DNA of 64,000 nucleotides from Sebastes aleutianus (lineage: Eukaryota > Chordata > Actinopteri > Perciformes > Sebastidae): contig CAKAKS010000212.1 of NCBI GenBank assembly GCA_916700875.1, positions 62,001 to 126,000 of the forward strand, read 5' to 3'. Made by a program: the position numbers and the translations under genes. The notes beneath the pieces are model-generated. The model was not told where the DNA came from and searched no databases. It was given only the letters and a program-made list of their open reading frames with translations. Of this stretch, positions 58,487 through 64,000 are shown one piece after another; position 1 is the first letter of the stretch, and every line of letters begins with the position of its first letter.

Positions 58487-60663
58487 CTATTGCTTTACAC
58501 TGGAGTACACGCATTCATCATTGGTGTTGTTCCTCGGTCTCCGTGATCTGTTGGGCAGGTTGACACTTAAAGCAGCATAATGGAGGCTGTCTGCGTCTCT
58601 GTAACCCTGGTAACACAATATGTAGAAGTGGATTAGGATATCAAAATTGAAATATTCACAAAACAACTGGTTGTTGAGCAATAAAAAGGTGGATTATTTA
58701 GATAAATGTCACCTCTGCATTTTCTGTGGAGGGAGCTGATAATCTTCCGTGAGACTCTGGATGTGAAACACAGAACATGCTTCTTTATTCAAAAGTTATA
58801 TTTAGTGACTACAAGCTATCAGATACAAACAGTACCACTTACCTGCACATTGGCAGCTGTTTCTCTTGTTCACCTTGTACACTGAGAGAGCCAGTATAAC
58901 AACCAGGATGGTGGTGAATGCCAAAGCTCCACTCAAGAAATACACCAAGACAAGAGAGGCTTCCTCATCTATAGAGAGTCAGACACCAGAAACAGAGCTT
59001 TTATCGCTGTGTTCATTAGGGCTGGGACGGTACACCTATCTCCCGATTCCATACTATCATGATACTTGGGTGCCGATTCGATATGTATTGCAATTCCATA
59101 TTATGATTTATTGTGATTTTTGTTAACTTTTTTAACACTAGACCATGACAAAAGGTTGAATCATACACTTCTAGGGACTTTTACTTCGGAAAATCTCTAA
59201 ATTGATTCAGTAAAAATGTTTGATTTTCAGCATGTATGTAGTCAGAGATGTCCTGAAGTCAGATATATCAGTCATTGTCATTGTTTATTAATTTATTTTT
59301 CCATCGGGGCCTGTTGAATACATTTAACATAATTGTCAGTATATGGGTGCTCTACAGTTGTAGCGTCGGCTAATTTGAACATGAGAGTGATGGCTGGCTT
59401 GACCGCATGTTACCGCAATACAATAACATTTCCTGTCCGTGACAGAGTTAGCATGCAGCTTTAATCATGATGTCTAACTCTGCTTTTCCAGCAATGTGTG
59501 AAACCCAAAGTCTTTCCATACTTTACTGGATGTGTAGTTTTTAACATGTTTGATTTAAAATGTGAGGGTGCAGGTCGTATCCATGCGGACCCTCTGCCGG
59601 TTCTGGCATTAAAAAAATCTAGTTCAAAATCGTAAAAAAAGAAATTGCGATACATAAGTGAATTGATCTTTTTCCCCACCCCTGGTGTTCATTTTCAGTT
59701 TGATTCGAAAGTAATCATAAATAACTATAGTAGAGTTAGAATGTTACTCACCTTTAAAGTCCAGCTTGGTCCCGTTTCCAAACAGTATGTATCCACATGA
59801 GGCAACAGCACAGTAGTAGGTCCCAACATGAGACCGGTTCAGGCTCTTTATTGGCAGGTTGTAGACACAGGTGTGTGTTTGTGTGTTGGGTTTCTTCTCA
59901 CACTGATCATTCCTGCCTCCATGGGTGTAGATGAGTCCTGGATGAGATTCTTCAGAGTTTCTGAACCAGTAAACACTGTGTTCTCCATCACAAGTCCCAG
60001 TGTGTACTGTACAGTTCAGAGTCACAGAGCCTCCTGGCTGGACGGTCTCAGATGATGAATGTTGGACCAAAGTTGGGACGTTCAGACCTGAACCCTGTAC
60101 GCTGACTAAAGTGCCCTCCGCAAAATGGAAGAGAGCTGACACTCTAGCTGCGCAGTAGTAAATAGCTGAGTCTGAAATATGCAAATCAAAAATTGACAAG
60201 TGATTGTTACTGTTTTCCTTATCCACTGTGAAGCGTGAATTGTTCTTGAATTCATGATAAAAAGTGACTCTTGTATCATGCGTATATGACGAAGAGATCA
60301 GCCGTGGTTTCTGTCCCAGTGTTTGCTTGAACCAGTAAAGCCATCCTGCCTCACTACCTTCACAGAAACATTGCAAAGTCACATTGTTTCCAACATTAGC
60401 TGATACAAAACCTCTCTGTTGACGAACAGAAAAATTCAGACCGGTCACATGAGCTGAAGTGAAATGAGAGACAAAACAAATACACACTTAATAATTTAAT
60501 CTGATGGAATTCAGCATAATTATTACATAAAAATATATATTTAGAAGCATTTCCATGAAGAGTTGCTAAAGAAAAGATAGAAACTGCAGTCACAAAAACA
60601 CAACTCACCCATTTTCCCCAAGAGCAAACATGTGAGATAGAAGACAAACTTTGGAGATGCCAT
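58487..60663 (-). CDS. nitr: N13: inhibitory-type NITR
   Basis: Exons on the minus strand: 60663-60609 (leader MASPKFVFYLTCLLLGKM), 60453-59752, 58968-58843, 58756-58713 and 58606-58487, 348 residues. The mature end is AHVTGLNFSVRQQRGF. CDR1 is EGSEAGWLYWF, CDR2 SSYTHDTRVTFYHEF and CDR3 AARVSALFHF, followed by FAEGTLVSV. The I domain has six cysteines and FGNGTKLDFKG. The I-domain start differs slightly (LVQHSSSETVQ). Membrane and tail exons are array type, with LHYAAL and CVYSSV. The leader matches N8, not the MASLKF form of N6, N7, N9-N12. Confidence 0.9.
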
Positions 60664-60728
60664 CGTGTTCAAATTGCTGTGTTAAGTGAAACAAACCTAG
60701 ATCCTTTTTCCACTCTTCAGAGACAAGA

Positions 60729-60742
60729 CTGCGTTTGATTGG
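60729..60742 (-). promoter_or_regulatory. CCAAT element of N13
   Basis: CCAATCAAACGCAG on the minus strand, 75 nt from the ATG. Confidence 0.65.
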
Positions 60743-61250
60743 CCGACCTGATGTGACACTGTATGTCCTATTCAGGAAACCTGATCACATGTTTACTGTC
60801 ACTTATAGAGCCAAGTTGTGGTTCATATACAGAACATATACAGTCACATGCAGGTCTGATAATTCACCTGCCAATAAAAAGCATCAGTAATAGTAATGTG
60901 TTTTTATAAAAATTAAGAATATCTATAGACCGAGTTGATGCATCATCCTGAAGTGCTGACTCTGAATATCTAAATATATATCTCTATATGGTTTTAGAGA
61001 ATTTTTCTAAACTGAAGTTTAAAAGACTTTAAATCACCTGCCTACGAGCTTAGATCTTATTTTTATTATTATTATTATGAAAGGTGCTGAATTCCAAATT
61101 CAGAGCATATCTATGATTGAGGGATTGCCTCCACGTGGCTCTTCAGATGGCGACGACTGAGCCGCCGGCTAGCAGATAACGATGCTAACAGCATTAACAG
61201 TACAAACAATGGCGACAGTGCTGACAGTGTTAACCTGGGGGGAAACCAGA

Positions 61251-61311
61251 GGTTGGGCGCTATGCTTCCACCAAGACGCTGTGGGTTATCGTTGAAGCGT
61301 AGCGCCCAACC
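61251..61311. other. Hairpin-forming inverted repeat in the spacer (unit N13)
   Basis: Same arms; one extra mismatch (CGTTGAAGCG in the right arm). Confidence 0.65.
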
Positions 61312-62582
61312 ATATGAGCCCAGTGCGGAGCGGTGGTGATTAGCTAGCTCGTAGGGCACACACTGGGACTCACATGCACTACTGCCTATTTCACACTACA
61401 AGCTTTTCAATCGGTTTCTGATGTTCTGATGTTTCAAAATGCATATGCAATTTGTGTATTCTATCCATTATTTTTAGTAGTACTCTAAATAGTATTTCAA
61501 CTAAGTAATGTTCCGAGAATTTCCATTAATAGTATAACCAGTATTAGTATTTGTATTACTGGTATTCGTGTTATATAATATTGGGGTAATTTGGCAGTAA
61601 TTTCAAATTTCAAATAGGTTACTTGCTAATAATCACCTAATTTCCTTGAAATTTGCGGACCTGTTAAATGAAGTGTTACCGTACTTATAATGCTATACTG
61701 TATCTATTAGATTTCCATTAAGAGTAGGAGGGACATCAAAGCTCTGCACTCGCTTTCTACAATATGTGTGCATGGAAACTATGGTGTAATTAATATTAAG
61801 GAAAGATCCTGGTTATGCAAAACATAAAAAGAGGTTAAGGAAAGCTTGTGGATTGATTAAAAAAGGACAATATTACCAACAAGTCTTTATATTATTTTAT
61901 TTTATTTAACCTTTATTCAACCAGAAGTAAAGACTCATTGAGATTAAAAATCTCTTTTTCACGAGTGTCGATAGGCAGCAGCACAGTTACACGGTTGCAG
62001 ACATAAAACAAACATAACAATTTAAAACGAAGACAAAGAGCAAATTACAGAATCATAAGGTATCGAAAAAACATTCATCAGCATTCAAAACATCTACAGC
62101 CAGATGTGCTCGCTTCCAAGTCTTTTAGAAGCACTTTAAAGACATTCAGTGAGACCAGCTCTCAAAGATTCATGTCATTTTGTAACTGATTCCAAGAAGA
62201 GGAAGCAGCGTATACTTAAATGCCCTTTTTCCCAGTTCAGTACGGACTTTTAATAAGATTTAGTCTGTGGATAGATGTGAACTCCGTTGTTGTGCACAAA
62301 AGTCTGATGCACTACTGTAGCCTATACGCACACCGTACTCTCCGCCTCACTACGTAAAGTGCACACTTCTTCCTGCATTGGCACTGAATGTTGGCATCGG
62401 GCGTAAACCGTGAGATGTAAATATGAACATAATTCCTAGGCACACTGAGCAGCAACTTTTGACTGCAGACCACAAGGAAGATATACACATACATCTCATA
62501 ATCTACCTCTAAGTCTACACAACACTTGAAATACGACTAAATCCGGTTTTATTATAAAAGTAGAAATGAAACCTGTCCAGAT

Positions 62583-64000
62583 CTATTGCTTTACACTGGA
62601 GTACACGCATTCATCATTGGTGTTGTTCCTCGGTCTCCGTGATCTGTTGGGCAGGTTGACACTTAAAGCAGCATAATGGAGGCTGTCTGCTTCTCTGTAA
62701 CCCTGGTAACACAATATGTAGAAACTGGATTAGGATATCAAAATTTCAATATTCACAAAACAATTGGTTGTTGTGAAATAAAAAGGTGGATTATTAAGAT
62801 AAATGTCACCTCTGCATTTTCTGTGGAGGGAGCTGATAATCTTCCGCGAGATTCTGGATGTGAAACACAGAAAATGATCCTTTTATTGAAAAGTTATATT
62901 TAGTGACTACAAGCTATCAGATACAAACGGTACAACTTACCTGCACATTGGCAGTTGTTTCTCTTGTTCACCTTGTACACTGAGAGAGCCAGTATAACAA
63001 CCAGGATGGTGGTGAATGCCAAAGCTCCACTCAAGAAATACATCAAGACAAGAGAGGCTCCCTCATCTATAGAGAGTCAGACACCAGAAACAGAGCTTTT
63101 ATCACTGTGTTCATTAGGGCTGGGACGATGCACCTATCACCCGATTCCATACTATCATGATACTTGGGTTCTGATTTGATATGTATTGCAATTCTACAAG
63201 TGATTTTTGTTAACTTTTATAACACTAGACCATGAAAAAAGGTTGAATCATACACTTCTAGGGACTTTTACTTCGGAAAATCTCTAAATTGATACAGTAA
63301 AAATGTTTAATTTTCAGCATATATATAATCAGATATATCAGTCATTGTCATTATTTATAAAAAACAATTTTTTTCATCGGGGCCTGTTGAATGCATTTAA
63401 CATAAATGTCAGTATATGGGTGCTCTACAGTTGTAGCGTCGGCTAATTTGGCCATGAGAGTGACGACTGCTTTGACCGCACGTTACCGCAATACGATAAC
63501 ATTTAGCATGCAGCTTTAGTCGTGATGTCTAGCTCGGCTTTTTCTGCAATGTTTGAAACCCAAAGTGTTTCCATACTTTACTGGATGTGTATTGTTTACC
63601 GACTGGATATAAAATGTGAGGGTGCAGGTCATATCCATGCGGACCCTCCGCTGGTTCTGGCATTAAAAAAAGCAATTTCAAAATCGTAACAAAAGAAATC
63701 GCGATACATAAGTGAATTGATCTTTTCCCCACCCCTGGTGTTCATGTTCAGTTTGATTGGAAAGTAACCATAAATAACTATACTAGAGCTAGAATGTTAC
63801 TCACCTTTAAAGTTCAGCTTGGTCCCGTTTCCAAACAGTATGTATCCACATGAGGCAACAGCACAGTAGTAGGTCCCAGCATGAGACTGGTTCAGGCTCT
63901 TTATTGGCAGGTTGTAGAAACAGGTGTGTGTTTTGTTGTTGGGTTTCTTCTCACACTGATCATTCCTGACTCCATGGGTGTAGATGAGTCCTGGATGAGA
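62583..64000 (-). CDS. nitr: N14: NITR cut by the right window edge
   Basis: The 3' part of a further array gene is present on the minus strand: part of the V-I exon (64000-63805, I domain only), membrane exon 63066-62941, 44-nt exon 62853-62810 and tail exon 62702-62583. The I-domain part reads QCEKKPNNKTHTC, then FYNLPIKSLNQSHAG, YYCAVASCGY and FGNGTKLNFKG. Phe stands for the Val that follows THTC in the other copies. The membrane exon has the DEGASLVLMYF variant shared with N7. The tail keeps LHYAAL and CVYSSV. The leader and V domain lie outside the window. Confidence 0.88.

Larger units (their letters stand above)
27240..64000 (-). repeat. Tandem array of NITR gene units (N6 to N14)
   Basis: Head-to-tail units, each with the same five-exon gene and the same introns and spacer. 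Start-codon spacings are 3801 (N6-N7), 4141, 4151, 4061, 3585 (N10-N11), 4739 (N11-N12) and 5532 (N12-N13). Excess length in the last interval is largely a Tc1-like insertion. Introns and spacers are nearly identical between units, so the duplication is recent compared with N1-N5. Confidence 0.92.

Noticed and set aside
10012..60055. A 75-76-codon antisense frame opposite the I domain in nearly every gene (for example 20748-20978, 24285-24515, 33617-33847)
   Set aside because: It is always present because the sense I-domain sequence is strongly conserved. It has no start context, splice pattern or family features of its own.
3107..63066. Rearranging TCR or Ig V gene locus
   Set aside because: J-like strands are fused in the germline to the V domain, no recombination signal heptamer-nonamer pair flanks them, and each gene has its own membrane and tail exons.

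Overview
The window is vertebrate nuclear DNA with split genes. It is almost certainly from a teleost fish. It carries a dense cluster of novel immune-type receptor (NITR) genes, a family known from bony fishes, set among dispersed repeats typical of teleost genomes (hAT and Tc1-like elements, MITEs). The species cannot be named from the sequence. NITRs are non-rearranging Ig-superfamily cell-surface receptors with a V domain, a second V-like 'I' domain rich in cysteines, one transmembrane segment and usually a tail with ITIM-type tyrosines. They are thought to act like natural-killer receptors.

I assembled 13 complete NITR genes (called N1 to N13 here), one NITR cut by the right edge (N14), one orphan degenerate NITR tail exon, and the first two exons of another Ig-type receptor cut by the left edge. 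All reconstructed reading frames close without frameshift when joined at GT/AG borders. N1 (3107-5035) is the only gene on the + strand. It has separate V and I exons, an arginine in its membrane segment and no ITIM, so it looks like an activating receptor. N2 (8673-10822), N3 (14131-16606), N4 (18568-21560) and N5 (23618-25106) are older, divergent inhibitory-type genes on the - strand. N3 is the most distinct, with six exons and two good ITIMs.

From about 27.3 kb to the right edge lies a younger head-to-tail array (N6 to N14). Its units are about 3.6 to 5.5 kb long, and their introns, promoters and spacers are nearly the same from unit to unit. Each unit has a leader exon, one exon for V plus I, a membrane exon, a 44-nt exon and a tail exon with ITIM sequences. 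Differences between copies fall mainly in the CDR-like parts of the V domain. N12 is a hybrid: its last two exons and 3' flank derive from an N5-type gene, and it has lost the ITIM tyrosine and eight juxtamembrane residues.

Eleven of the 13 complete genes, including N1 on the other strand, have a CCAAT element at exactly the same distance (75 nt) from the start codon. The rest of the window is repeats: a 14-copy minisatellite at 0.9-1.8 kb, several MITEs, a nested hAT-type MITE with an 8-bp target duplication in an N6 intron, and a disrupted Tc1-like transposon between N12 and N13. I saw no tRNA, rRNA or CRISPR array.
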